Positions 25,511 to 38,655 of a stretch of 64,000 bases of DNA are shown piece after piece. Made by a program: the position numbers and the translations under genes. Positions within the stretch are counted from its first letter, which is position 1. Each line of letters starts with the position of its first letter. The stretch is from Tetrahymena elliotti 4EA. Its lineage: Eukaryota; Ciliophora; Oligohymenophorea; Hymenostomatida; Tetrahymenidae. The notes beneath the pieces were generated by a model. That model had not been told where the DNA came from and searched no databases. It saw nothing but the letters and a program-made list of their open reading frames with translations. The DNA lies in assembly GCA_000231825.2 (NCBI GenBank), contig JH720302.1:1412899-1476898 (forward strand), read 5' to 3'.

Positions 25511-26275
25511 CAATTTGTAATGTTAAGATATAAACAAAAGACTAATTATTTTGAATTAGAATAGATAACTGTGGCTAATATTGATATTAAATACTATTAG
25601 ATTTATTTTTACAATTGTATTTTTTCCTAAATTCAAATAAAACAAAATACTCGCTTAAATACTTTATTTATTGAAACATTTAAAACAATTTTAGGTAATT
25701 TAAAAAAATTTTTAAAATCTCCAGTAGAACTTTAAGATTAAACACATTATGAAAAATAATGGTAGGTAACATTATGAATTTCTACTGTAATTGTAAAATA
25801 TAAATAAAAATTTTTTGTAATTAGAATAGATAGATACATACACTCATTACATTTAAATACTTATAGATTTATTTTTAATAAATCATGCATTACCAATTTT
25901 CCTTATTTAATAATACCAAACCAAATTCTAATTTTAGTTTCATATTTATTCAAAGGTTGTTGGTTATAGATGTTAGTAAAAAAAATCTATATTGACATTT
26001 TAAAATAAAATAGTATGAAAATGAAGAGTAATTATAGTATTATGAAAAAAATAAAAGAAAGTATTTATTTAGTTATTTTTTGAATTAAGATAGATAAATT
26101 GATATGATGCTTGATATTAAATACTTTAGGATTGATTTTTGATCATTTATTGCATATTTTCCTAAATTAAATTAACTCAAATTCTGATTTGAATTCCATA
26201 TTTATTCTAAAATTTTAAACATTTTTGGAAATAAATGCAAGTAAAAATAATCTAAATTGGACTCTTTTTATGAAG
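25511..26275. repeat. Three imperfect tandem copies, ~265 bp unit
   Basis: The block GAATTAGAATAGATA...GATATTAAATAC...AGATTTATTTTT...CCTAAATT recurs at about 25553, 25819 and 26083, a spacing of roughly 265 bp. Copies two and three also share AAATTCT(a/g)ATTT followed by CATATTTATTC and TCTA(t/a)ATTG(a/g)AC. Copies differ by many substitutions and small indels. Confidence 0.6.
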
Positions 26276-27727
26276 AGACTAGCCTAATATGTTTATCCAT
26301 TTGCTAGACATTTTTGAGAAAAAATACAAAATTAATTCATACTTTCACTTAATTTGGATATTAAACACTTACAAATATATTTTTGATCAATATTTACTTA
26401 GTTTTGAATTAATCAGTAATATTAAATTATTACAAAAATATGGAAAGATTTTGAAAGTAGATTTTGTTATACAAAACTACTTAATTCATTATAATTAATT
26501 TAAAATACAGTCTTAAATTTCAAAAAAAATAAAAAATGTATAAAACTACTCATAAAGTAATTTGATAGTAACATCGATGTATTCATATAAAATGCTTTAC
26601 ATTTAAGACTACTTGGGTATTATTTATTTATTACAAATTGATGTATTTAGTTATTGAAAAAATTGATCGTTTTTAAATTTATTTTTATTTTAATTATCAA
26701 AATAAGGCAATCACAACACTGAAGTAATTTAATTTGAATTTGTTATTTTTTAACATATTTATACTGTTTTTTTTGAGATTATTATTCAAGAATATTTTAC
26801 AATAATTGCTTCTTCAACTTTAACAATAATTTAGGATAATTTAAATAGAAAAATTAATTGTTGGTTGCTAAATTTGAAGATGATGAATCTAAAGAGATTA
26901 GATAACAAGTAAAATGAAAAAAAAAATCTGTATGATTTAATTTGAGAATATATCATCATAATGTAATTGAATTAGTTGAAAAAAATTGTATTAATTTAAA
27001 GTAAGTCACGTATTGACTTGAAATCAAACAAATCCATAATGAAGTTGTATGAGAAATTGAATAGCTGAGAAACAAAAAAATATTCCAGAAAAAATTTATC
27101 AGCATGTAATTTCAATTACAAGATTTAGATAAAACTGTGGTTGATGAGTGTTACAAAATAAGTATTTTAGATAGTAAAATAAGGCATGTAACAAATTTTA
27201 AAGAAAAAAAAAGAGTAATTAAAAGTGTGTAAATTTCTTTTGATTTTTTAATTATGTTGACTACTATGAAAATGATAAATTTAGTATCAGAAATTATTTT
27301 GATTCTAAATTATAGACTAACTAAATAGCAAGCACTGGCGCTATTTAAACTTCAAAAACATAAAATATTTTCTTAATTTAAAGATGAAATTCAATTTTAG
27401 CTTATTTTCTATGATGTATTCAATATTGCTTTACTAAACACCCAATACTTTTGTAAAGAAATTTGTTCAATTTGCACCTTACAACCTACTCTGATCAAAT
27501 CCTTTTCATTTTAGCTTATTTTAGAATCAATTATTAAAAAACTAAATAATTGTTTCTGATATTATTGCATCACTTTACTACGATTTTTTCAAGAAAGTTT
27601 AATGCTTAGCATTCATTTTGTATCTTTCTGTTCATTCAAATAAAAAATCAAATTAATATATTCATAAACAATATTTATTAAAAAACAAATAAAATAAGAT
27701 ATAAATACAAAATATCAAAAAATCAAA

Positions 27728-29513
<1,786 letters not shown>

Positions 29514-30580
29514 TTTCAATTTAAACTTATTATTTTTCTGTCTATTCATAATATTATATATTGTTACTCCTTTTAAAATGTTAATAATATAAAATAATCC
29601 TACCTCTCAAGTGTTCTTATTACTTCTATTTATTTATTCCTAGTTATTACACTATAAAAATAAATAAATTATTTATTTATTCAGAAAAAAAAAATAATTA
29701 AATAAAATACATTTTTATTTTTATTAAAAATAAAACAGTTTAAGATGAGATTAATATTTATTTAAAAATAAATAGATATTTTTAAAACAATTTTGATGAA
29801 AGTACTCAACTGTTAAAATTAATAAAAAATATTCCCTAATACACAAATCTCTGAGTGAGATTGAAGAAATAAGATCAAAAGAGATAGAAACTGCAATCCA
29901 ACTAATTTTGATACTCCTCATTTCTAAACAACTAATTGGATTATTATAATCCGTGAGTAACATATGAAGATTGGTTATAAAATAATGCTTATGGCTTTAT
30001 TACAATAAAATTAAATTAATTTATTATTTGCTTTTTTTCAGAAAAGAAAGAAAATAATTTTGTTTGAATAAATATTTTGCTTTTTCTTAATTCTATCTTC
30101 TTCTTACATAGTATTTTTGGGAATAGAATCATCAAATTTTGATTGATTTTTTAATTCATTTCATTAAATCAACTAAAATACTGATTTAATGATTTCATGA
30201 ATATGTTAGTGTAATTTTCTTTTTTACTTTTTCAGGAATACTAAGATTAACATAAAAGTGATGGAAAGTCAAAATGTTTAATTATTATTTATGTAAGTGT
30301 TAGGAAAAATACGATGAATTATTATAGATAGTTAAGCCAGCTCAAAATAAAAGATTAAAGAATATAAAGAGAGAAGAAAGGGAAATGATGACGCTATTAT
30401 GAATCTGATTTGGAAAGATTTGAACGAAGGAATATCTTTAAGAATATTTGAGATTTTAATAAATATTAACTAAGATTATTATTAAATATATTGCGAATTA
30501 AGATGTATAAATAATTAATTTAAAATTCTTTCAAATTATTAACAAAAAGCAACACATTTTACAAATTTAGTTCATTTAAA
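29514..30580. other. Intergenic spacer
   Basis: Spacer between the thiolase and RidA-family genes, both plus strand. Short frames on both strands around 29750-29960 lack protein-like composition. It should hold the RidA promoter. Confidence 0.5.
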
Positions 30581-31469
30581 ATGGCTGACCATAAAGAAGA
30601 AGTAGTAGTTGATCATGTTCAAAAGAAACTCAAGCCCAACGAGTTGATCACTACAGTTAACACTGACAAGGCTCCCAAGGCTGTTGGTCCTTACACCTAA
30701 GGTAAAATTATTGCTGCTGGTGCTAAGTTATTCTATGCCTCTGGTTAAATCCCTATCAACCCTGAAGTAATATTGAAATTTAAAAAGCTGAAAGTTTAGT
30801 TTTACTAATTCTTAAAATAATTTATTTAAACAGACCAACACTTTTGATGAATCCTTAGACATTACTGCTCAAACTGAATAGGTAAATTAATAAAAGAAAA
30901 TATGTAAATTTAGAAAAAGAAAAGCATGCCAAATCAATACTTTTAATCAATTTAATTCATTCTATTTTTATAAATTTAGGTATTGAAAAACTTAACTGCC
31001 GTATTGCACGCTGCTGGTACTGATCTTGAATACGTTGTTAAGGTCAATATCTTCTTGGATGTAAATAAATTATTTTAATTTGTTTAATTGTTAAAATAAG
31101 AAAGTAAATGTTGATAGAAAGATAATTAGTTAGATACAAATATTTATAATAATTTCTAAATAAATCTTTCTATCTATCAATATTTATTATTCTTTTTTTG
31201 CATTTCTAAATAAAATAGCAAATTGTAATAAAAAAGTAATAGTAAAAAATAATCTTTATTTTTACTAATTAAAATTTTAATGCATTTATATCAATCAATT
31301 ATTGGTTCATTCTTATTATCAAAAGGATATGGATAACTTCGCTAAGGTTAATGAAGTTTATGCCAAATACTTCACTGGTGATAACAAGCCTGCTAGAGCA
31401 TGTGTTGCTGTAAAGACTCTTCCTAAGAATGCTAAGGTTGAAATTGAATGTGTTGCTGTTGTCCCATGA
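30581..31469 (+). CDS. RidA / YjgF-YER057c family protein (2-iminopropanoate deaminase)
   Basis: Four exons (30581-30766, 30834-30881, 30980-31060, 31326-31469) sum to 459 nt: 152 aa plus TGA, all junctions between codons. After a ~25-residue charged N-terminal extension the family core begins at [15 protein letters not shown], and the signature [14 protein letters not shown]...VEIE is intact, with the substrate-binding Arg129. RidA enzymes hydrolyse reactive enamine/imine intermediates made by pyridoxal-phosphate enzymes; they form trimers. The usual length is about 130, so the extension ([16 protein letters not shown]) is the only departure and does not look like a mitochondrial signal. Codon use is biased toward highly expressed forms, as in the neighbouring thiolase. 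Confidence 0.94.
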
Positions 31470-32397
31470 TAAATCTAAACAAACAGATCTCAAATATTAT
31501 ACACTATTAACAATTTACATATTACTTAAATGTATTTATAGAGCAATTAATTTATAATATAAATATGAAAATCACTTCTTTCTTGATTTTATCTTACAAA
31601 AAATATTTCAATTTCCATTTATTAGATCAACCTATCACTCTTTCATTAATTCAAAATTTAAAATTTATTTTAATTAAATATAAAAAAAGAATTAACCTTA
31701 TTTTCGTGAAATAATTTACTATTTTCCTCAAAATATGTTTTAAAATACCTTAAAATGGATCGATTATTTTATTGTGTAAGATCTAAGTAAGTTACTTCAG
31801 ATGGCTAAAGAATCTTTAAAGATTACGGATTTTACAATTAAATTCAAAAAGTTATTTTCATTTTAATTTGAGAATCATTTTAATAAAGATGAATGAATAG
31901 GGTGAGGTCTACTGAATACAAAATATTTAATTAAAATATTTAATTGCTTTAAAATTGACTTTAATAACAATTTTAAAGAAATTCATGAGCTTTAAATTTA
32001 TTTTTATGAAATAGCTAATTTAAATATATATAATATTTTTATATTTCTCTCTGTTTATTTTTAATAAATAAATATTCAATTTCTTTACAAATTTTGGAAA
32101 ATAAATAAATGATGATAAAGGTCAAAAGCTACTTTGATGATATCAGCGATGTACTTGCACTTTTTTAGATTTGGAGGCAAATAGTTATTTTTGTAAACAA
32201 AAACTATTAAAATCTAATTATAATCAGTTAAAGTCTTACTATTCGTTTAAGGTAAAATTATCAATTTTTGCAATAAATTATTTAATTTCTAAACTTTAAC
32301 TCTAAAATAAAAATGAGATTAAGCTAATCAACTTTTGAGTATAATTATGGTTTAGTGTTCATTTTCAATTAAAATAATTTTTAAATTTACTTTACAG
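31470..32397. other. Spacer, with a possible first exon of the LRR gene
   Basis: Mostly AT-rich spacer. An ATG at 32109 opens a 143-nt stretch ending at a good GTAAAA donor (32252). Its C-terminal part weakly resembles the LRR exons downstream, but its phase does not fit the next exon, so it is not included in the model. Confidence 0.4.
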
Positions 32398-34714
32398 GGG
32401 GGATTGAAAAGGGTATTTAATAATTGGTATCATGGTTGGCAAAATGCTCTAATCTATAAATTTTAGATCTCAAACTTAAGTAAAAATAACGCTTAACCAT
32501 TTTTATGAATAAAAAATTAAGCAAAACAGGTTATTTATCAATAGCTAATAACAATTTGAAGAAATACTTTGATTGCTCATTTATTTTAAATTTCAGTTTT
32601 TAAAATAAATTAAAATTATGATCTTATTCTTTTTATATTTCTTTTTGTTCAATAACATTTTTTATTATATTTTAAAAGGAAAAAGAATATTGGATATATG
32701 GATATGTATAATTTGACAAAAAGGTTAGCATAATGCTCCAATATCTAACATTTGACTATTAACCTCTAGTAAAAATATTCTCAAAAATATTTATTTACCC
32801 TAAGCTTAAGAATATCATTTAATTTTGCTTTTAGTTTTTAATTATTTAAAAAGAGAAATTACACTAATGGATATAAAAATTATTTTTAGCTTTAAAATTA
32901 AGTTCACATTTTAATTTTTCTTCCATTCTTAAACTTTAATTATGTTTTTTTTAATAATTTTTTAAAAGGAATAAAAATATGAGTGAAGTTTCTTTATAAG
33001 AATTAGCATCTGGTTTGGCAAATTGTTCTAATCTCGAAACTTTGAAACTTGACATCTAGTAATAATAGTTTTTCAATATTTTAAGATTTTAAATAAATAA
33101 AGCAGTAAGTAAATTGAATAAATAATTTTGATTTTTTGATATTTTACTTATTAATTTTTATTAATCCTTTTGCAAATTAAATTTATATAATTTTATCTTT
33201 CTCTCAACAGGCATGTCTGTACAACTTCAAATAATTTTTTTATTTTTTTAAAAGGAACAAGAAACTTTGTGAAATAAATGTAGTTAGATTGATATCTGGA
33301 CTACCAAAATGCTCTAAACTTTTTAATTTGATTCTTGCCCTTTCGTAAAAATATTTTTTTGATAATTTGATAGATACAAATGCTTAATATAATTAATTTT
33401 TAATAATAAAACTTAAATAAAATATCCCAATTTGTTATTTTAATTTAATTTGTATTGAAAATAAATTCATATTTATTCAAATTTTAGTCAAGATTTTTTA
33501 TTTAAAAAAAATTATTACTGAAATATTTTTTAATAAAAATAAGTTTAAATTGTCAAAAAAAACTTTGTTTAAATTAAAATATCGTATTTCCCCTCCTTCT
33601 ACCCCTCTACCCAAGTGTTAAACTTTAACCAAACTCATTTTTTGAGTCAAAATTTGTCATACATAAATATTAACCAACCTCTGAAGTTACAAATTTCAAA
33701 ATTCTTTAGATGAATTAATTTTCAAAAAAATAATTTCGAGTGGCATTTTATATCTTTTTTAAGTATGTTAAAGTAGCAATAATATTGGTGATATAGGAGC
33801 CCCAAAATTAACATCTGGAATTTAAAATACTCTAATCTCTAAATTTTGACCCTAGTCCTATTGTAAAAATAGTGTTTCCATATTAATTAAATTTATTAAT
33901 GAATAAAACCTTTTTTAACTAAACGGACTTAGCTTAGTTTATAATTTAGTAATGAGGTCTTATTTACTGTTCTTTAAACAATCTAACAAATTTTATACTT
34001 ATTTTGATTAAAAATTTCCTTATTTTATATTTTATAAATTTAAAAGTGATATAGGAAATTTAGGTGCTCAGAGATTGGGATTTGAGTTAGCAAAATGTTC
34101 TCATCTTAAACCCTTGACTCTTTTCATATTGTAAACAGCAGGATTTAAATACATTTAAAATCTTTATTAAAATCTCTTTAATCGTAGACTAAAATGGATT
34201 TGATAAATATTTCTCTGACAAATTTTAGCACATTAATTCAAATTTAATTGGCATTATTTTTTTTCTATTTTTTGATATCTATTTTCAACATTTTTTTTTA
34301 ATTTTTTAAAAGTAATAATAAAATTGATGAAATTGGTGCTTAAGGATTAGGATTAGAACTAGCAAAATTTAGAAACCTTTAATATTTGAATATTTGCCTT
34401 TAGTAAATATATCTTTTTAATATCAATTAATTATGAATTTATCTACAAATAAACTATTTAGTTAATAAACTGTTACTTACTACTATAAATTTAATAAATA
34501 TTTTGATGATAATTTAAATTAAGTTAAATGATTGATAATTCAATTTTTATATTTCTTAACAATTTAAAAATTTTCATCTGGATTTATTTATTTAAATTTA
34601 AAATACTAAATATGTTAAAATTTAATATACTTTTTAAATAATAAAAGTTCAAAAAATTTGAGGAGTTTATTATGGAAAACCAAAAGATTAGTTAGATTAT
34701 TATTAGATAATTGA
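32398..34714 (+). pseudogene. Leucine-rich-repeat exon array, probably decayed
   Basis: Eight small exons in tandem: 32398-32479, 32679-32768, 32969-33058, 33255-33344, 33774-33862, 34047-34130, 34313-34402 and 34648-34714. The standard unit is exactly 90 nt, phase 2 to phase 2, preceded by TTTTAAAAG-type acceptors and followed by GTAAA/GTAAT donors. Each encodes one ~30-residue LRR of the form NxIxxxxxxxLxxxLAKCSNLxxLxLxL; the ribonuclease-inhibitor-like pattern is clear in LAKCSNLQILDLKL, LAQCSNIQHLTINL, LANCSNLETLKLDI. The last exon ends KRLVRLLLDN then TGA. Exon five is 89 nt: one base is missing near 33821-33830, so its two halves are in different frames. The first exon starts in a phase that fits no clear upstream exon. 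Together these suggest a pseudogene, although a sequencing error cannot be excluded. Ciliates have large families of such LRR proteins. Confidence 0.72.
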
Positions 34715-35485
34715 CATAAATAATATAACTTAAATAATATATTAAATTCGTTATTATAATATAAATGTTTCAAAGCTTTTTTAAAAAAGATAGATAGATT
34801 ATATTCTTACTTATTAAAATATTTCTTAATAGCCAACATTTCTTATTCCAAAATTAAATATCTCAAGAGATTTTTTTAATGTAAACATATGAGTAGAAAA
34901 ATCTTTATTTATCATAATTCGTTATATTTTTCCCCATCTCTACCCTAAATTGCAAAACTTTTACCAAGTTCATTTTTTTCAACCAAAATTAATTTTAAAA
35001 TGTTTAAAAAAAATGGCATTGCATAAAAGATATGGTAGATACATCTTGATAAAGTATTTTTGAAGAATGTTTTAATTAATTAACTGATTCAAGAGATTTT
35101 GATTTAAAATTGATGAAGAAGAATAAATTTGTAAATTAATTAGTTAATGAGTAAGATGTTATAAGAACAGAGATAAATAAGAAAAATATTTACATAACAA
35201 TAACAATGAAAAATGTATTAATTGTAATTTATTTTAGGAATACTTACTTACATACAGAGGTGACACATATACAAATAGATATTGAAGAATACTAAGTAAA
35301 TAAAATAAAAACACCATATATTATTTCTTTACTGCTTTCTGTTTGCTGCTTGATAGATTGCTTGTAATTTATTCACACTCTATTTTAAAACTTTAACTTA
35401 TTTATTTATTATCTTTGATTAAATTAATTTATCTATTTTTAAATGAATTAATGAATTGATTGATTGGTTAGGTTGATCTGTCTTT
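34715..35485. other. Intergenic spacer
   Basis: Spacer between two convergent genes. A pyrimidine/C-rich block near 34930-35000 resembles one at 33580-33660 (see findings). Confidence 0.5.
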
Positions 35486-36136
35486 TCAAGGTTATGAAAT
35501 CTAGGAGGAGGATCTATCCTTGGAAGCTACTGAAGCAGAATCAGATGAAGTGAGTAGCTTTGCAGGACCATCTTCCCATTTATGGGCTTTATAGGTGAGG
35601 TAAAAGTGAATAACAATAACTACTAAAAATAAAATCGATTCAATTACACATAAAGCTTATGGGAAAGCGCTTACATCTTTTATTCTAACAAATCCATTGA
35701 AATTACCAAAATCACCAATCATAAAGGCAAAGTAAAATAAACCAAGAAGAACGGATAAAATTTTATATGTCTTAAATTTAGAATCATTATCAAGGAAAGC
35801 GAGTAAACCTTAGTAAAAGCAAATACCCTCAAAAGGATTAAATAAGACGAAAAAAGCGACTGAAAGACCTATTCTAAAACCAACACCTTGAACGCAGTTG
35901 TTAATAAAGTTGAGAATAGATATTATTAATATAAGAATGTGTCCAAGCCATAACAGAGTGGCCATCTTTCTGTGTGGATCCTATAATTCGCTTCTATCGT
36001 AGTGAATTACTTTAATCAAAGGGGGATAGTTGAAATCAGTCCATTTGATTCCTGATTTCGATGTAGCATTAACTGCGTACTTATTCCCTGAACCTCCGAC
36101 TTGAGAACTCAATGCTGCTTTTCCAATACTATTCAT
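35486..36136 (-). CDS. SCAMP-like tetraspan membrane protein
   Basis: Single exon of 216 codons plus TGA. A polar N-terminus (1-35) leads to WTDFNYPPLIKVIHYD and then four hydrophobic segments at about 59-79, 87-114, 126-146 and 161-182, followed by a Ser-rich cytoplasmic tail. The pre-membrane YPPL...I.HYD...P..KMATLLW arrangement, the NFINNC after the first span, the conserved Glu in FEGICFYQG and the four-span core resemble secretory carrier membrane proteins, which cycle between Golgi, endosome and plasma membrane. SCAMPs usually carry NPF repeats or a longer N-terminal coil; here these are absent, so this is a short form or a relative. Start is the only ATG that gives the whole N-terminus. 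Confidence 0.68.
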
Positions 36137-38196
36137 TGTTATTAGTTACGTTTTATGGTCTTTACTTTTAAAACTCTATGATTTCTTTCACCTATTTTTA
36201 TTTTTTTACTGCTTTAGTGAGCTGTTTTAGTCTCTTGCTAATTGCTAATTGCTTGCTGTTGATAATAATTATATTAATTTATTTATTTAGTTATCTTCTA
36301 CAAATTTTATTGATTTTAATCGTATTTTAACTTATTCCTTTCTACTCTTTCTTTCACTGATGCCACATTATAACTAAAAAGGTTTGTTTATTTGTTTATT
36401 TTTTTTCATATGTCATGCAATGCATTTTTATTTTCATTGAATCTTCAAAACAAACCAAAGATAAATTACACAACTTTTAGCATCAAATCTTAACAATTTC
36501 TTATCAAATCATTTTTAAAAAATCTAATTATTTAGATTTATGTATGCAGTTCTGTAATCTTCAAATTTTTGAGGACCTGATATTATTCAAAATATCAGTT
36601 AAGTTAATGGTCTATTCTATCAAGGCAAACAAATCCTTTGGTTTATTATATTTCTAAATTTATTGAGAATAAAAGCATTAAAAAAAATATCCAAAAAATA
36701 GAATTATGATATTTTGACTAAAAAATAAAAATGTAAATTAATTATTAAATTAATTTTAATATTTGATTTTGTCTTTTTCAGAAAATTGTGTTTTTAATTT
36801 ACTTATTTATTTTGTTAATATACTATCCTGCTGCTTAAAATTAAATCTTTTGACATATTGAAAGGCCTTTCTACATTTCTATTAATGAATTGAACTTTCA
36901 GAAATAGATTTTAATCACCTCAATTTAATATTTTAGACTTAAACTAAAAAAGATTAAATTTCTAACTAAATTAAAATTCAAGTGAATTATTAAATCTTGA
37001 ATAAAAAAAATGTGATTAATTTTGAAGATAATTTTTTTTATATTCTATTTTCTATTTATTACTTTCGTATTTAACATTTGCTGTCTATGACTAATAGCCT
37101 ATAATAAAATTTTATATTTGAAATTAGGTAGAAATGAAAATTTACTCTTTCGATGGTCTTTTTCTAAGTTTAACAAATTGAAAATATTTAAAATAATATT
37201 ATTGAAATACTTATTTAATTATTTTCTCCAAAATTATATCAATTTTTCTAAATTTGTCATTTTTAATTTAAAATTTTAATAAAATATCCTAAAATAAATA
37301 TTTACTCAAAGAAATGCAAAATAAATTAATTTGAGTAATTATAAATATTAATTGAAATTTAATATTAAATAAATAGTTTTATTGAAACCAAATTAAAAAT
37401 ACTTTGAAATCATTTTTTAGAATAAAATAAAAGGATTTGGCATTAATAGATCAATCAAAAAGAAAGCTACCCATATTCAGGTAATAAATTTGGAATCTTT
37501 TTGGGATAATTCAAAGCTATTTTGCATTTTTAAAGAAAGAGAAAGAAAGATTGTGAAATATAGTAATATCATATAAAATTGAGTATTTTTGTATGTGTTT
37601 TTAGGTATATCTTTATCAAATAAAACTCAAAATATTTCTAAATTGTATGAACTCTTTCTTTCCTTTTTTTGATAAAATGATTATTTGATAAAATTAATCT
37701 TTAATTGTCAATAAATCTTTAAATTAAGGTGCCTATTTAAGTGTGAAAGCATTTGATAAATAAATTATTAATGTGTTCGCAGAATCTTGCAGAATTTTTT
37801 GCATTCGATTTGGCTATTATTGATGAAAGTTTGTTTTTTTTAAATTTGAGATTCGTAAGATATTTGAAAATGCATTTCATACAAGATAAAAAGATAGATG
37901 CAGAATAAAGATAGAAATAATTGCTTTAAATGAAGGAAAATATGAATTTTTCAATAAGAATGAATAGGTCTGAATATCCCATAATTGAATTATTGAAAAT
38001 CAATGCACATATGCAATATGAATCTCATATGAATGCAAAATCTAATGTTTATCTTATTAATTGTGCAGCATACTTAACTAGATAAGAAGACATACAAACA
38101 TACGCGTGGTGGTTGCTCGCCTGTATATATAATATCCTATCTTATAAAATGATGCTACTAGCTATTGCTATATTTTTCTACATAAATATAAATTTC
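36137..38196. other. Intergenic spacer
   Basis: About 2 kb of AT-rich DNA with no supportable gene. It includes the SCAMP-like gene's promoter side and the ACP gene's 3' side. Confidence 0.5.
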
Positions 38197-38655
38197 TCAA
38201 GCAATGGGAGCCTTTCCGTTTTCGGCCTTGAATTCTTCAACATGATTAATATAGTTAACGAAGTGCTTGACTTTGTTGAGGACAGGGATGGTTTCAGCAG
38301 AAATAACATATCCAAGATCTTCTTCAACTTGCATGGCTAATTCAATAGAGTCGAACTCATCCAAACCGTGGTCTTGTAAAGCAGAGTTGATGTTCAAACC
38401 TTATTTATTGGTGGTTCTGAAATAGCCTCTGACTAATTTGAGGACATATTATTCAATATCTTCCTATTTCTTAAGAGTAAGTTGGTTTCTGTTGACGATT
38501 TGACCTTCAACATACTAAGTTAAATCTCTCTTGACATTGGCTTAATTCTATTTCTTAGAAACCTAAACTTCGTTCTTGGCAGCAGCGAAGTTGTATAAGG
38601 TTTTTTGGCTGAATTTGGAAGGCTTGGTAACAAGGCTTAAAATATTTCTGAACAT
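38197..38655 (-). CDS. Mitochondrial acyl carrier protein
   Basis: Single exon, 152 codons plus TGA. The first ~24 residues (MFRNILSLVTKPSKFSQKTL) have no acidic residue and several Arg, Lys and Ser, a mitochondrial targeting sequence. The C-terminal ~75 residues are an acyl carrier domain: GLDEFDSIELAMQVEEDLG, with Ser103 of the DSIE motif as the phosphopantetheine attachment site, then the helix with IPVLNKVKHFVNYI. Mitochondrial ACP carries growing acyl chains in type II fatty acid synthesis, supplies lipoate, and is a subunit of complex I (NDUFAB1-type) and a partner of LYR proteins. The usual DSL is DSI here. A longer linker (about 30-85) than in animals separates the presequence from the domain. 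Codon use is C-ending and suggests strong expression. Confidence 0.94.

Larger units (their letters stand above)
22616..27727. other. Large gene-poor spacer with diverged repeats
   Basis: About 5.1 kb between two divergently oriented genes. A minus-strand frame at 23076-23369 (97 codons, TGA end) and another near 24133-24350 have partly protein-like composition but no ATG or recognisable domain. The plus frame at 26289 is Ile/Asn/Tyr/Leu-rich and looks like translated spacer. Old imperfect repeats occupy 24.85-25.10 kb and 25.51-26.30 kb. The far ends should carry the promoters of the coiled-coil gene and the thiolase gene. Confidence 0.5.

Noticed and set aside
26289..26498. Plus-strand frame of 69 codons
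   Set aside because: Ile/Leu/Asn/Tyr/Phe-rich like translated AT-rich spacer, inside a repeat-bearing region, with no motif.
29751..29963. Minus-strand frame of 70 codons and an overlapping plus-strand open stretch
   Set aside because: No start or motif on the plus strand, spacer-like composition on the minus strand.
31299..31493. Minus-strand frame of 64 codons
   Set aside because: Antisense shadow of the last RidA exon.
38113..38340. Plus-strand frame of 75 codons
   Set aside because: Antisense to the acyl carrier protein gene, whose DSIE motif makes the minus strand certain.
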